Positions 1-9,890 of a stretch of DNA of 64,000 bases are shown one piece after another; the stretch's first letter is position 1, and every line of letters begins with the position of its first letter. The translations under genes and the position numbers were made by a program. The stretch spans positions 25,815,313 through 25,879,312 of the forward strand of contig OX388312.1 of NCBI GenBank assembly GCA_947579605.1, read 5' to 3'. The notes beneath the pieces are model-generated. The model was given only the letters and a program-made list of their open reading frames with translations. It searched no databases and was not told the DNA's origin. The stretch is from Athripsodes cinereus. Taxonomy: Eukaryota > Arthropoda > Insecta > Trichoptera > Leptoceridae.

Positions 1-141
1 CTACTTTATTGTTTTTTGTTTAGAGAAACGTCTTTCGTCTTAGAAGAACATTGTTAGATTGGCGATGAAATGACAGATGAGATTGACAATGTCCTTGTAC
101 GATAAAAGATGCCTCTCTAAATAAAAAAAACAATATAATAG
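1..141. mobile_element. Decayed palindromic MITE copy
   Basis: The first ~55 bases and the reverse complement of ~85-141 match imperfectly, and both carry the word CGTCTTTCGTCTTA or a decayed form of it. The same arms occur as a near-perfect palindrome at 26831-27031 and as one arm near 28551-28595, so this is an older member of that family. The left edge may be cut by the window boundary. No transposase is encoded. The superfamily is unknown because no clear target duplication can be read. Confidence 0.6.
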
Positions 142-403
142 AAAAAACGTGAGTTTTTGATTACGTTATTTCGTTACTTGCTTTTCATCTTGAGCATCAA
201 TCAGATAAATGTTTTAAATATTTTAAAATAAATCATCAGAATACAAAAAACAGCTGTTTTAAAATACCTTGATTTGCTTACATACGTTCTGTGAAATATT
301 AATTGGTACACAACGAAACGCGCTTTTAAAGTTTAAAAACATAAAGAAAAACCCTTCATGTAAGGTGTAATATCTGTACAAGTTAATATTCAGTTTTATA
401 TAT

Positions 404-709
404 AATGGGTGTATGGAAAATCACTAACACAATCACTTGATATTAATTGATTTATTATTATTATTAAACATAATTTGGTTTCATTGTAAACTAAAGAAAC
501 GACAAATTATGTTAATTATATCTATCTTTTCTTACATTCTGTCAAAAATTCCTCTCTTCATATCAAATCTCAATTTTAAACAAAACAATCAAAATGGAAC
601 AAATTCAAAATATTCTTACTACTAAGGGAAGTGCCTAGGTACTTATTTTAAAATAAAACTAATCTTACAAAATAATAACCAAGGTAAGTACCTAGGCACT
701 TTCTTACAT
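404..709 (-). repeat. 3' LTR of the Ty3/gypsy element
   Basis: This 306-bp repeat is identical by eye to 4891-5196. It holds a perfect 17-bp inverted pair, 629-645 and 685-701 (core CCTAGG), which could fold into a stem in LTR RNA. A 62-codon open frame occurs in both LTRs but runs opposite to the element's transcription, and it is treated as chance. Confidence 0.92.
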
Positions 710-720
710 CTCCCCATCCC
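710..720 (-). other. Polypurine tract (plus-strand primer)
   Basis: Read on the minus strand this is GGGATGGGGAG, directly next to the 3' LTR. A purine run in this place is the usual primer site for plus-strand DNA synthesis in LTR retrotransposons. It supports placing the LTR edge at 709. Confidence 0.8.
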
Positions 721-742
721 TGGGTGAAAATTCTTACAATTT

Positions 743-3700
743 TCAGTCATCATCTCTATTAATTGATACTGGAAGTAATTTTGTTACGTGGTATAGTTCA
801 TTTTCTTGTTTTCGTTTTCCTGTTTTTATTTTATATATCGAATCTGATATCTTTTCTATTATTTCATAAGGTCCAATTCTCAATTCATCTAATTTTTTTC
901 TGTTTAACTTGTTGCCATTTTCTATATAAACTAGATCTCCTGTGTTTAATCTGTAGTTTATTCTATTCCTGTCAAATATTTTCTTGTTATATTCGTGTGA
1001 TTTTCTTGTTCTTTCAAGAGCTATTTCTTTGTTTTTTATCCAATCTTCTTTATTGTTTCTTATTTTCATATTTTCTGGTAAAATACTGGTATCTGTGCCA
1101 TCTAGTAAATACTTAGGTGTAAATCCAGTCACCGTATGCTCAGTTTCATTGTACTTTTCGATACATTCTCTAGCGATTGTTGTCCAAGCTCTTTTTTCTT
1201 CTTTCTCATTGATCTTACATCTCGTCTTATTAACTATAGTCTGATTTAGCCTCTCGTTCAGACCATTGGAGAATGGCGCATCAATAGCCGTAAAAATTAG
1301 TTTAACGTCATTCTCTATTAGAAATTCCTTAAAATCTCTTGAGTTTATTCCCGGATATTGATCTGCAAGTATTATTCCAATTTTGTCCGTTTCTAATACT
1401 TTGTTAACTAATTTGATGAAGTCAGTTGCACTCTGTGTTTTTGAAGTTGAAATGAATGCGTATCTTGTAAAATGGTCTACAAGCAGATGGAGGTATTTTT
1501 TTGTTGATCTTTGTCCTCCAAAGCCTCCAATGGTGTCAATGGACATAATTTCGAATGGTTTTTTTGCTGGACCTAATTGTGACATCAGACCATATTTTCC
1601 TTGACCTCTTGATTTGTTCTTAACACATATTTCACAACTTTTACAAATTTTTTTAATATTTGAAATCATATTTTTGGCTGTATAATAACTGCATATCTTA
1701 TTCATCATTTGTTTAATTCCTATATGGCACCATTCATAATGTATTTCTTTAATTAACTTTAAGCTGAACTCTTCAGATAGAATTATCTTTTCTTTATTTC
1801 TATTTTTTTTATAGAACACTCCATCCTTTTTTATTAATTTATTTTTATTTTTCTGCAATACTATATTTTGTTCTTGATCTGTTTGAATATCAATAATTTG
1901 TATTAGATTAACTATTTGTAGCACTTCGTCCATATTTTCATTTGATTCTAATACCGGATTTCTGCTTAAGCTATCTGCTTCAGTGTTATTTTTCCCCGGA
2001 ATATATTTAATTTCAAAATTATATTGTGACAAATAATAAGTCAACTCACCAAGTTCTTCATCCGTTCTAGCTTTAATATTCATGTTTTCTAGAGGTTTAT
2101 GATCTGTAAACACTGTGAATTTTCTTCCAATCAACCAATATTGCCAATACTTTACTGCTTCTTTGATTGCTAGGCATTCCAAATAAATTGCTTTTTTTCT
2201 TTTTTGTGAATCATTCAATTTCTTTGAAAAATATGCTACTGGTTTTTCTTGACCATTATTTTGTATTTGTTTAAATACAGCACCAATGCCTTCTATTGCT
2301 GCATCTGTGTAAATTCTTATTGGCAGATCCTTATCAAAAATTTCCAATACAGGTTGTGAACATAATAATTTTTTTACTTTTGTAAAAGATATTTCGCATT
2401 CTTCAGACCATAAAAATTTTTCATTTTTTCTTAACAGTTTGTGTAACGGTTCTAATAATATTGAACTTTTCGGTATATAATCATGATAAAAATTTATTTT
2501 CCCAAGAAACTGTCTGACATTTTTAATGTTTTTTGGAGTTGGGAAATTTTGTATCGAAATCAAATTATCTTTCAATGGTCTCACGGTATTGTGTTCTATT
2601 ATGTGTCCGAGGTATTTCACTGACTCTGCTGCAAATGTACATTTTTTAAATTTTAGTCTGAAACCTTCATATATAATTGCTTTTATCACTTTTTCTATAT
2701 GTTCTATGTGTTCATTGAATGATTCCGAAAAAATTAAAATATCGTCTATGTAATTTTCTGAAAACTCTTTTAAATTGTGCTTTCTTAAGATATTTGATAA
2801 AATTCTCTGGAATATTGCTGGTGATGTTTTCAATCCGAATGGTAGACATGTCCATTGAAAATGTCCCTCTTGTGTAATAAATCCAGTTTTCTGTCTATCT
2901 TCAATGCGTAGTGGAATTGACCAAAAAGCGGAGTTTATATCTAGTGTGGTGAAGAACTTACAGTTTCTTGTTTTTATTATTAAATCTTCTATTAATGGGA
3001 AAGGCTGTGCTTGTGGTATAACTATTTTGTTCAATTCGCGAAAATCTATACACAATCTTGATCTTTTATTTTCATCTTTTTTGAACGCTAGTGTTACTGG
3101 TGCTGCGAACGGGCTGTAAGACTCTTCAATTAACTTATTTTCTAGTAATTTTTCCACTTGATTTTCTATTTCTTTTCTATCCTCTATAGTGCATTTATAC
3201 GGCCTCTTACTACAATATTTATCAACCAGTAAGTCTATTCTAGCTTCATAATCTGTAACAGTGCCTACGTCATATTTATTTTTAGCAAACACTGTATTAT
3301 ATTTTTCTACCAAATTTTCAATCTTAACTTTTTTTTCACTGTCTAAGTGATCTAAAATCATTCTAAATTCATTTTCATTCACATATTCGTTAAAATTGAC
3401 CTTAACTTCTTCTAATTCGTTATTTTCATTCAATGTATTCATTTTATTTTCTGTTTGTAATTTTTCCTTTTGAGAAATTTGTAAATTTTCATCCTGAATC
3501 AGCATAAATTTCTTTATTATGTCTAGACCAATAATGAAATCTTCGAAATCATCTCTTTCTACAATGTATACATCAATATATTTTTCTTTCTCAAAAATTT
3601 TTACTTTTATAGTTACTAAACCTTTTGTTTCTGTCACACCATTGACCGTTTTTAAAAATATTTTATTGACATCTTTTGTACTTTGTTTTATCTTAACTAG

Positions 3701-3790
3701 TTTTGAATTTATTAGAGATATTTGTGAGCCTGAATCATATGTTCCGTTTATCTCTAACTTATCTTCTAACAATATTTTTACTTTAATCAA
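743..3790 (-). CDS. pol: Ty3/gypsy Pol polyprotein (PR-RT-RNaseH-IN)
   Basis: The 1015-codon frame is counted from the TTG at 3790; true synthesis probably comes from a -1 frameshift in gag, since no ATG opens it. Domains in order: aspartic protease with DSG at residues 19-21 and FIIGLD at about 85-90; reverse transcriptase at ~180-400 with D284 and YIDD at 347-350; RNase H with D496, E538, D563 and D606; integrase zinc finger H684, H689, C719, C722; integrase core D752, D810, E846, with exactly 35 residues between the last two; then a GPY/F-like module (RIGPYEI, ~971-977). All catalytic residues are present and there is no internal stop. The order RNase H before integrase is diagnostic of Ty3/gypsy. 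No chromodomain or env follows. The product would copy the element's RNA and insert the cDNA. Confidence 0.95.
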   Translation of the reverse strand: MIKVKILLEDKLEINGTYDSGSQISLINSKLVKIKQSTKDVNKIFLKTVNGVTETKGLVTIKVKIFEKEKYIDVYIVERDDFEDFIIGLDIIKKFMLIQDENLQISQKEKLQTENKMNTLNENNELEEVKVNFNEYVNENEFRMILDHLDSEKKVKIENLVEKYNTVFAKNKYDVGTVTDYEARIDLLVDKYCSKRPYKCTIEDRKEIENQVEKLLENKLIEESYSPFAAPVTLAFKKDENKRSRLCIDFRELNKIVIPQAQPFPLIEDLIIKTRNCKFFTTLDINSAFWSIPLRIEDRQKTGFITQEGHFQWTCLPFGLKTSPAIFQRILSNILRKHNLKEFSENYIDDILIFSESFNEHIEHIEKVIKAIIYEGFRLKFKKCTFAAESVKYLGHIIEHNTVRPLKDNLISIQNFPTPKNIKNVRQFLGKINFYHDYIPKSSILLEPLHKLLRKNEKFLWSEECEISFTKVKKLLCSQPVLEIFDKDLPIRIYTDAAIEGIGAVFKQIQNNGQEKPVAYFSKKLNDSQKRKKAIYLECLAIKEAVKYWQYWLIGRKFTVFTDHKPLENMNIKARTDEELGELTYYLSQYNFEIKYIPGKNNTEADSLSRNPVLESNENMDEVLQIVNLIQIIDIQTDQEQNIVLQKNKNKLIKKDGVFYKKNRNKEKIILSEEFSLKLIKEIHYEWCHIGIKQMMNKICSYYTAKNMISNIKKICKSCEICVKNKSRGQGKYGLMSQLGPAKKPFEIMSIDTIGGFGGQRSTKKYLHLLVDHFTRYAFISTSKTQSATDFIKLVNKVLETDKIGIILADQYPGINSRDFKEFLIENDVKLIFTAIDAPFSNGLNERLNQTIVNKTRCKINEKEEKRAWTTIARECIEKYNETEHTVTGFTPKYLLDGTDTSILPENMKIRNNKEDWIKNKEIALERTRKSHEYNKKIFDRNRINYRLNTGDLVYIENGNKLNRKKLDELRIGPYEIIEKISDSIYKIKTGKRKQENELYHVTKLLPVSINRDDD

Positions 3791-3798
3791 TGGTGTGC

Positions 3799-4866
3799 TT
3801 ACTCGTTTTTTTGTTCTGTGTTTAGTTCTACTTCTATGATTGAGTTGTGTCCAATTACTTTTGCTTCATTTTCATTTTTCTTTTTATACCAACATAAGTC
3901 CTCTGTATGATATCTATTACCTTTGTTTAACTTTTCACATGTTTCACACGGTCTCTTCTCTTCGAATTTTTTCTTATTGTCCTGCCTTTTCTCTTTTTTT
4001 TTATAAAAAATATTTTTACTCACTATATTTTCACATTTTCTAACTTCATGCAGTAGTTCGGTTGGATTTTCACATTTTTCTCTGTCGATTTTATTTCTAA
4101 TAAATTCAGGCAATCCTGCAGCTATTAGCATCACAAGTGTTTTTGAACTAATATTTTTATCCATGTCAATTAGTAGCCTCTGCTTTCGCATAACATACTC
4201 CATCAATGATCCTTCCTTATACCTGAATGATATAGCATAGATTCCGCCATCCCACCCTTTGTCTGCAAATGATTCTAAGAAGTTTTGTTTCCAATCTGAC
4301 CATCCAGCCTCCACGGTTAATGTCATCAATGTTGCTGAGTACCACTCCGAACACGGTCTATCCAAAAATAATCTCAGCACTTCAATTATCGCATTGTCTT
4401 CCTCTATATCTAATCTTCTGCACTCTTTTTCAAATGTATCGAGCCATTGTTTTGCATTCGGGTGTTTAAAAAAAAATTTTTCAATCATAAATCTCTCTGC
4501 TATGTTTTTTAAATTAGGTTCATTTTCTCTTTTCGGTGTGGATTTTATTAAATTTCTTTCCACAATGCGTTCCAGATATATATTATTAAACATTATATTA
4601 TCGTCTTGATCGAAATAAATTTTCTCCATTTCCTCTGTGCATGTAATCCAAATCACTCTTTCTTCCCCTCTTTTCTTAAAACTTTCTTTTATTCTTTTAT
4701 AGCTTTTTGTTTTTATTAATGCAAGATGTTTACTAGCAAATTTATCATCTTCTGAAAAAATATATTTCACATTGTCATTTGTACAGATTGAGTTTATCAT
4801 AACCACATTTGTTCCTTTATCCGCCGACTCCACGTACCTGAAGAAAAACTTCAATTTTCTTTCCAT
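3799..4866 (-). CDS. gag: Ty3/gypsy Gag structural protein
   Basis: A 355-residue frame starting with ATG only 25 bases inside the 5' LTR edge. Residues ~130-280 read like a retrotransposon gag capsid domain (HPNAKQWLDTFEKEC, then SEWYSATL, then a W/F-rich helical stretch). The C-terminus is lysine-rich and has a zinc-knuckle-like motif C307-X2-C310-X9-H320-X4-C325, with a longer C-to-H spacing than the usual CX2CX4HX4C. It would coat the RNA and form the particle. The frame ends in TAA at 3799-3801, six codons after a run of A that forms the frameshift site. Pol lies in the -1 frame. Confidence 0.88.
   Translation of the reverse strand: MERKLKFFFRYVESADKGTNVVMINSICTNDNVKYIFSEDDKFASKHLALIKTKSYKRIKESFKKRGEERVIWITCTEEMEKIYFDQDDNIMFNNIYLERIVERNLIKSTPKRENEPNLKNIAERFMIEKFFFKHPNAKQWLDTFEKECRRLDIEEDNAIIEVLRLFLDRPCSEWYSATLMTLTVEAGWSDWKQNFLESFADKGWDGGIYAISFRYKEGSLMEYVMRKQRLLIDMDKNISSKTLVMLIAAGLPEFIRNKIDREKCENPTELLHEVRKCENIVSKNIFYKKKEKRQDNKKKFEEKRPCETCEKLNKGNRYHTEDLCWYKKKNENEAKVIGHNSIIEVELNTEQKNE
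3805..3811 (-). promoter_or_regulatory. -1 ribosomal frameshift heptamer A AAA AAC
   Basis: On the minus strand the gag codons AAA AAC are preceded by A, giving the canonical X XXY YYZ slippery site A AAA AAC. The gag stop lies one codon further on (GAG TAA). The pol frame is the -1 frame and is open across this point, so slippage here would yield a Gag-Pol fusion. I did not identify a downstream pseudoknot or stem, which would strengthen the case. Confidence 0.75.
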
Positions 4867-4890
4867 TTTTTATCAAATTTGTCGTTTTAT

Positions 4891-5196
4891 AATGGGTGTA
4901 TGGAAAATCACTAACACAATCACTTGATATTAATTGATTTATTATTATTATTAAACATAATTTGGTTTCATTGTAAACTAAAGAAACGACAAATTATGTT
5001 AATTATATCTATCTTTTCTTACATTCTGTCAAAAATTCCTCTCTTCATATCAAATCTCAATTTTAAACAAAACAATCAAAATGGAACAAATTCAAAATAT
5101 TCTTACTACTAAGGGAAGTGCCTAGGTACTTATTTTAAAATAAAACTAATCTTACAAAATAATAACCAAGGTAAGTACCTAGGCACTTTCTTACAT
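4891..5196 (-). repeat. 5' LTR of the Ty3/gypsy element
   Basis: Identical by eye to 404-709. Transcription would start in this copy. The bases just inside it (4890 downwards) do not begin with TGG, so no standard tRNA-3'-end primer binding site is visible; CGACAAATTTG is the first recognisable word. Target duplication ATAT follows at 5197-5200. Confidence 0.92.
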
Positions 5197-5239
5197 ATAT
5201 ATAACAAGGGAATAGTAAAATATTATTTTGCTAGTTTTA

Positions 5240-5450
5240 ATGTTTGGTTTCCTTGGAAGTAAGATCACTTGGGATGGTCGGATGGTTCGATTCTTTCCAC
5301 ATGGTCTCTCCAGAATCGTCTTCTCTTTCTACTCCATATCATAATGTCCTTCGTGTCGCATATCCTTCTAATCTCCGTAATTTTGATTTTATCTCTGAGA
5401 GTTTTTCCTTATCTCAGATAAACACATGTACATACAAAGGTATAAGAAAA
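5240..5450 (-). pseudogene. LINE reverse-transcriptase C-terminal fragment
   Basis: The minus-strand reading gives EIRRICDTKDIMIWSRKRRR and then FWRDHVERI. This matches, with substitutions, EIRRICNVEDVVQWGRTRRR and FWRDHVWRV at 13215-13425. Both look like the C-terminal tail of a non-LTR retrotransposon polyprotein. The fragment has a stop soon after and no RT core, so it is a dead, truncated copy. Confidence 0.6.
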
Positions 5451-5884
5451 GTCTTGAAAAATAATTCAAATTATTAACATCATGTATCTATCTACCTTTT
5501 AATATAATTAGTGTATTTGCTGTACATACATAGGTTGAAGTAATTTACTACCTGCACCAACTAAACTCTTGTGTTGGGTATCATAAAGACTGGCTGACTG
5601 TAAAATGTTAACCGATCCTTTTGTTAGAACAAATAACAGCTTTAACCTTTTGTTTTCCAACAACGTCAATGATTATATTTACGATTTAATTAATTCAACT
5701 CCGTACCAACTCTATTATATTACGCTGACAAGCGTAGTCTTACTCGGCTTCGCTGAGGAAATAAATATCAAATTGACACTTGCGGATAGCGTTTTTTGCG
5801 GATATCATAATTAGAAGAAATTATTTGAAAACTGGCAATAACATTTATCAAATATTTTTGAGAGTTCTACTACTACTTCTATTA

Positions 5885-6030
5885 AGCACCTGCTTTACCA
5901 TCACAAGGCATATCCATAAGTGGAGTAGCCGGCAGATCAACTGCATATAATAAACATGCAAGCTCTACTCTCTGTGTCATCAAAAAAATAAGACGTTCAT
6001 CATGGGTGGCAAACCTCAATGCTGAAATTT
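5885..6030 (-). repeat. Dispersed repeat family R, minus-strand copy
   Basis: Read on the minus strand it contains the family words GAGGTTTGCCACCCAT, then ACAGAGAG, GCTTGCATGTTTAT, a TATGCAG...CTGCCGGCTA block, and GGATATGCC with a GTGATGG-like end. The same words in the same order recur at 18234-18475, 19736-19880, 24735-24830, 29808-30030, 37070-37620 and 51540-51900. No coding potential or terminal inverted repeats were seen; it could be a SINE body or a non-autonomous element of unknown class. Confidence 0.6.
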
Positions 6031-7050
6031 AATATAAAATATCAATTATTTTATTATAATTTTTTTTCAATTTGAGCAATAGTGACCTATGGTTTTGTGC
6101 AAATTCTCGAAAAAATATCTAAAATATATTTTTTAACTTATTTCTATCAAACTTATAGTATATAATATTTTTACTGAAAACCTGCCTAAACGATAAGACC
6201 TTGTATAGAGTCTATTATTATTTCTCTGCCTTGTCTAATTACGATGTCTATCAAGTACATATAAACATACGAAAAGATACAAATATTTATTAGATAAGTT
6301 AAAACATTCTGTAGAATTATTGTTCTCTCATAACTCTTTGTTTAACTAAATCCTTTTCAATGCACCAACCAATGTTCCAAAACTACCCACATATAGAAAC
6401 ATTCTACGCTATTTACTTAGGTACGGGTTGTTGACCGTTTTCTATTCTTGTACAAATTTAATTAAACTGGAAATTTTTAATCTAAATAAATTTTTGATGA
6501 CTTGCTTTTGATTTCGTTCTAACTTTTATAATTTATTAAATATTTAAAAAAAATTTTAACTTCGTTCAGGGCCATTTTAAGCGAAACCCTGTGAAGACCC
6601 AGAAGACCCTTGGAAACACAAAAATTTGAGATCCCGTTGGAAGGCAAAAAAGGTAATGACAAGAAAAATTATTTTTTTGCTACGATTCATTATTATGGAT
6701 TTTTGGTAGGAATCAAATGAGTATACCTATTATGTTATTAAATGTTTTCAGAAATGAAATTTAGGTAAAAACGATATTAAACAACATGTTGCTAGTTTGA
6801 ATTAGATGTGATATATTGTTTGTTTCTGGGATTAATGTTCTGCAAAATCTTCTATAATTATCGCATAGACTATTTTTTATATTTTGTATTTGTACCTTTC
6901 ACTGTTGAGAGAAATTAAAAATTGACGGTTATTTCAGATAGATACAGGTAAGTGGATCTTCTTCAAAAGTTTTTGTCTAGACAAATAATATTGGCATTTC
7001 GGGGCTCAGGGCACGAGCCCCGCGTGTCTTTATGTGGTGCTGCTTCATAA
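6031..7050. other. Non-coding AT-rich stretch
   Basis: No gene or clear repeat was recognised. A short GC-rich hairpin lies at about 7000-7022 (GGGGCTC and GAGCCCC arms around a 7-base loop) just before the 112-bp array. Confidence 0.5.
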
Positions 7051-7076
7051 CATCTACAAGACATACAAAATCAATT

Positions 7077-8038
7077 CTGCAATGAAGTCTGTCAACTATT
7101 TTTTTATTGGCATAGGGAAGACTATTTGGATGTTTATAATATGCAAGTAATCTACCTGGCAACCACATTCTAGATAAATAGATTAATTCTGCAATGAAGT
7201 ATGTCACCTATTTTTTTATTGGCATAGGGAAGACTATTTGGATGTTTATAATATGCAGGTAATCTACCTGGCAACCACATTCTAGATAAATAGATTAATT
7301 CTGCAATGAAGTATGACACCTATTTTTTTATTGGCATAGGGAAGACTATTTGGATGTTTATAATATGCAGGTAATCTACCTGGCAACCACATTCTAGATA
7401 AATAGATTAATTTTGCAATGAAGTATGTCACCTATTTTTTTATTGGCATAGGGAAGACTATTTGGATGTTTATAATATGCAGGTAATCTACCTGGCAACC
7501 ACATTCTAGATAAATAAATTAATTCTGCAATGAAGTATGTCACCTATTTTTTTATTGGCATAGGGAAGACTATTTGGATGTTTATAATATGCAGGTAATC
7601 TACCTGGCAACCACATTCTAGATAAATAGATTAATTCTGCAATGAAGTATGTCACCTATTTTTTTATTGGCATAGGGAAGACTATTTGGATGTTTATAAT
7701 ATGCAGGTAATCTACCTGGCAACCACATTCTAGATAAATAGATTAATTCTGCAATGAAGTATGTCACCTATTTTTTTATTGGCATAGGGAAGACTATTTG
7801 GATGTTTATAATATGCAGGTAATCTACCTGGCAACCACATTCTAGATAAATAGATTAATTCTGCAATGAAGTATGTCACCTATTTTTTTATTGGCATAGG
7901 GAAGACTATTTGGATGTTTATAATATGCAGGTAATCTACCTGGCAACCACATTCTAGATAAATAAATTAATTCTGCAATGAAGTATGTCACCTATTTTTT
8001 TATTGGCACAGGGAAGACTATTTGGATGTTTATAATAT
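7077..8038. repeat. 112-bp tandem array, 8.6 units
   Basis: The word CTGCAATGAAGT (TTGCAATG in one unit) recurs at 7077, 7189, 7301, 7413, 7525, 7637, 7749, 7861 and 7973, an exact 112-bp step. Units 2-9 differ by only a few bases; the first is more divergent. The unit aligns by eye with the body of family R (ATGAGGTATRTAACCCATC ... TTGGCACAGGGAGGAC ... ATGCAGCTGG ... CTGGCTACCACA), so the array was seeded by a dispersed copy. There are no spacers as in CRISPR and no conserved reading frame. Confidence 0.95.
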
Positions 8039-8449
8039 TTTTATTTTTTTATTTTTACAATATTTAGAATCAAACAGTCGTTACACAATATGTTGACAAT
8101 TAATACATTTAACTTGTAGACCAGCGAAGATTCCACTCTTACCAGAAATGTCTCAGTCTTGAGGAAAAAAAAAGTAAAAGTTAAAATTCTCTAAAAAAAG
8201 TCAAGTTAATTTAAAAACAACGATAATACAATACTTAAAACAATACAAAAACATAAATATAAAAGCAAAAAATCCCAAAATACTAAAAATCAGTCCTTCA
8301 GTCACATTAGTCTTGAGATAGAAGGTAAAGTTAAAATTTTCTGAAAAAAGTCAAAGTAAATCTAAAAATATAAAATCCCAAAATACCAGAAATCAAAACA
8401 AAACAAATAAACAAAATCACCCATCCAGTATGAGTCACAAAGCCCAATC
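8039..8449 (-). mobile_element. Insertion splitting the 112-bp array
   Basis: The last array unit stops at TTTATAATAT and its continuation, GCAGGTAATCTACCTGGC, resumes at 8450-8482. The ~411 bases between begin with a T-rich run (an A-rich tail on the minus strand), as expected for a retroposed sequence in minus orientation. I did not recognise its family and could not find a target duplication. Confidence 0.5.
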
Positions 8450-8482
8450 TGCAGGTAATCTACCTGGCAACCACATTCTAGA

Positions 8483-9650
8483 ACTAAAAAAAAAGAACAC
8501 ACTATAAAATTTCGATACTATTGACCGAGGGTACTTGTTGGAAGACAATTTCAAGATAAATTGAAAAAAACACAGTATGTAGTTAACTTCCAAATGACTT
8601 TATAAACTTCGCTTATTAGTATTCGGGGACTCTCGGACTCAATCATCACGGATGTTGGAGTCGAGAATTACATTATACCTTTGTAAATAAATAGACTAAT
8701 TTTTATGTACACCACTTAATATTTGACTTAGTGTTTAAGAAAGGGTATAAGCATATTGGGTATACCTGATATTTATTTTATATTGTAGATATACACCACA
8801 TTATAATTAGATATTCCTTACATATCCAGAGCCTACAAAAGTACCTTCTACAACATAGTGTGTGTGTGTGTGTGTGTATGTGTGTGTGTGGCTGTGGAAG
8901 CGTTGCCTGTAATGTCTCCCAAGGGTAGGTGGTTGGTGAGGCAACAGCGATACCATATACACCGCATATTGAACAATACCATAGTTATACTTCTTGTATT
9001 ACAGATAATATGTTACTCCTGACGCAAGTCGTCTTAGTAAAAAATCTTCTACTTATGCGGGGATAGTATTTAGATTTGGATCGTATGAGTAGTTATAGAA
9101 AGTCACACGAGATAGATCAAAGTGCAAAAAAGATGCCAAACTTTGCCCCAAACTTATCCATATGATATTTATATAATGATTGAAAACAGAGACAACACAA
9201 AGAGAGGAATAATAAAGTTTTGATTCAGACTGCGTCAAGAGTAACTCTCTAGTGTTAGTACAGTTGACTCTAGGTAACGTTGGTTGGTACGAGTACATAA
9301 CACTACTTGTAGAACCGTTAGTACTGTGCGGGCGGTTAATGTCTTCACGGCTCGTGCTTCTTTTTACCGCACACTTCTACTACTACTACATATATTCTTT
9401 TCATTATACATATGCACATAATACCTATATACCTAAAACAAAGTATTATACATAATATGTGAGAATAGAGAAAATGGAAAACACCTAGTTATTGAAGGTG
9501 TTGAAAAAGTGATGGTCTAAGCACAACACCTATACCTAAATCTTAGTATCATAATTTTTACCCAATAAGTGTGATTTGAAATATAAAACAATATTTAGGA
9601 GATCAATAGCTTAGTGATAAATTCTCGTTAGTCATATTTTTGTTTTTTTA
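8483..9650. other. Non-coding stretch with a GT microsatellite
   Basis: A (GT)n run occupies 8858-8890. The rest is AT-rich with scattered short frames on both strands; none looks like a conserved protein. Confidence 0.5.
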
Positions 9651-9689
9651 AACTACTTAATATCAAAAATATGTTTAGAATATTTACTA

Positions 9690-9890
9690 ATTTTTTTGAT
9701 TAACCGGATTCGGTTGCAGATGACAAAACCAATCAGAAACCTCAAATGGAGAACCATGTCTACACAATGCAACCTTGTGTGAAGTCTAATCGGAAGAAGT
9801 GAGAAAGGTGTCCCAACGCTTACGAATTGTGTCCATGGACAGCGTTCACCAATTCCACTATTCTCAAAAATGGTTGCTTTTAAGATTTGC
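9690..9890. repeat. Dispersed repeat shared with 21795-21945
   Basis: Both places contain GAAAGGTGTCCCRAYGCTTACGAATYG followed by a TCCATGG block. This shared core points to an interspersed family. Its class was not recognised and it has no intact frame. Confidence 0.45.

Larger units (their letters stand above)
404..5196 (-). mobile_element. Complete Ty3/gypsy LTR retrotransposon
   Basis: The element lies on the minus strand: 5' LTR at 4891-5196, gag, pol, polypurine tract, 3' LTR at 404-709. The two LTRs appear identical base for base, so insertion was recent. With these boundaries the flanks are ATAT at 400-403 and ATAT at 5197-5200, a 4-bp target duplication like those of several insect gypsy-group elements. 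TG...CA-type boundaries two or three bases inside (406-708 and 4893-5195) are the alternative, but they give no duplication. There is no env-like frame. Both frames are open from end to end, so the copy may be competent. Its clade within Ty3/gypsy is not resolved. Confidence 0.93.

Noticed and set aside
437..625. 62-codon frame present identically in both LTRs
   Set aside because: It runs antisense to the element and its duplication is explained by LTR identity, so repetition is not evidence of coding.
3519..3839. Plus-strand frames opposite gag and pol
   Set aside because: Shadows of the minus-strand polyprotein codons.
404..5196. Endogenous retrovirus-like element with env
   Set aside because: After the pol stop only ~22 bases remain before the polypurine tract, so there is no room for an env frame.
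7077..8038. CRISPR array
   Set aside because: Units are 112 bp and contiguous with no unique spacers, and the setting is eukaryotic. It is a tandem satellite.
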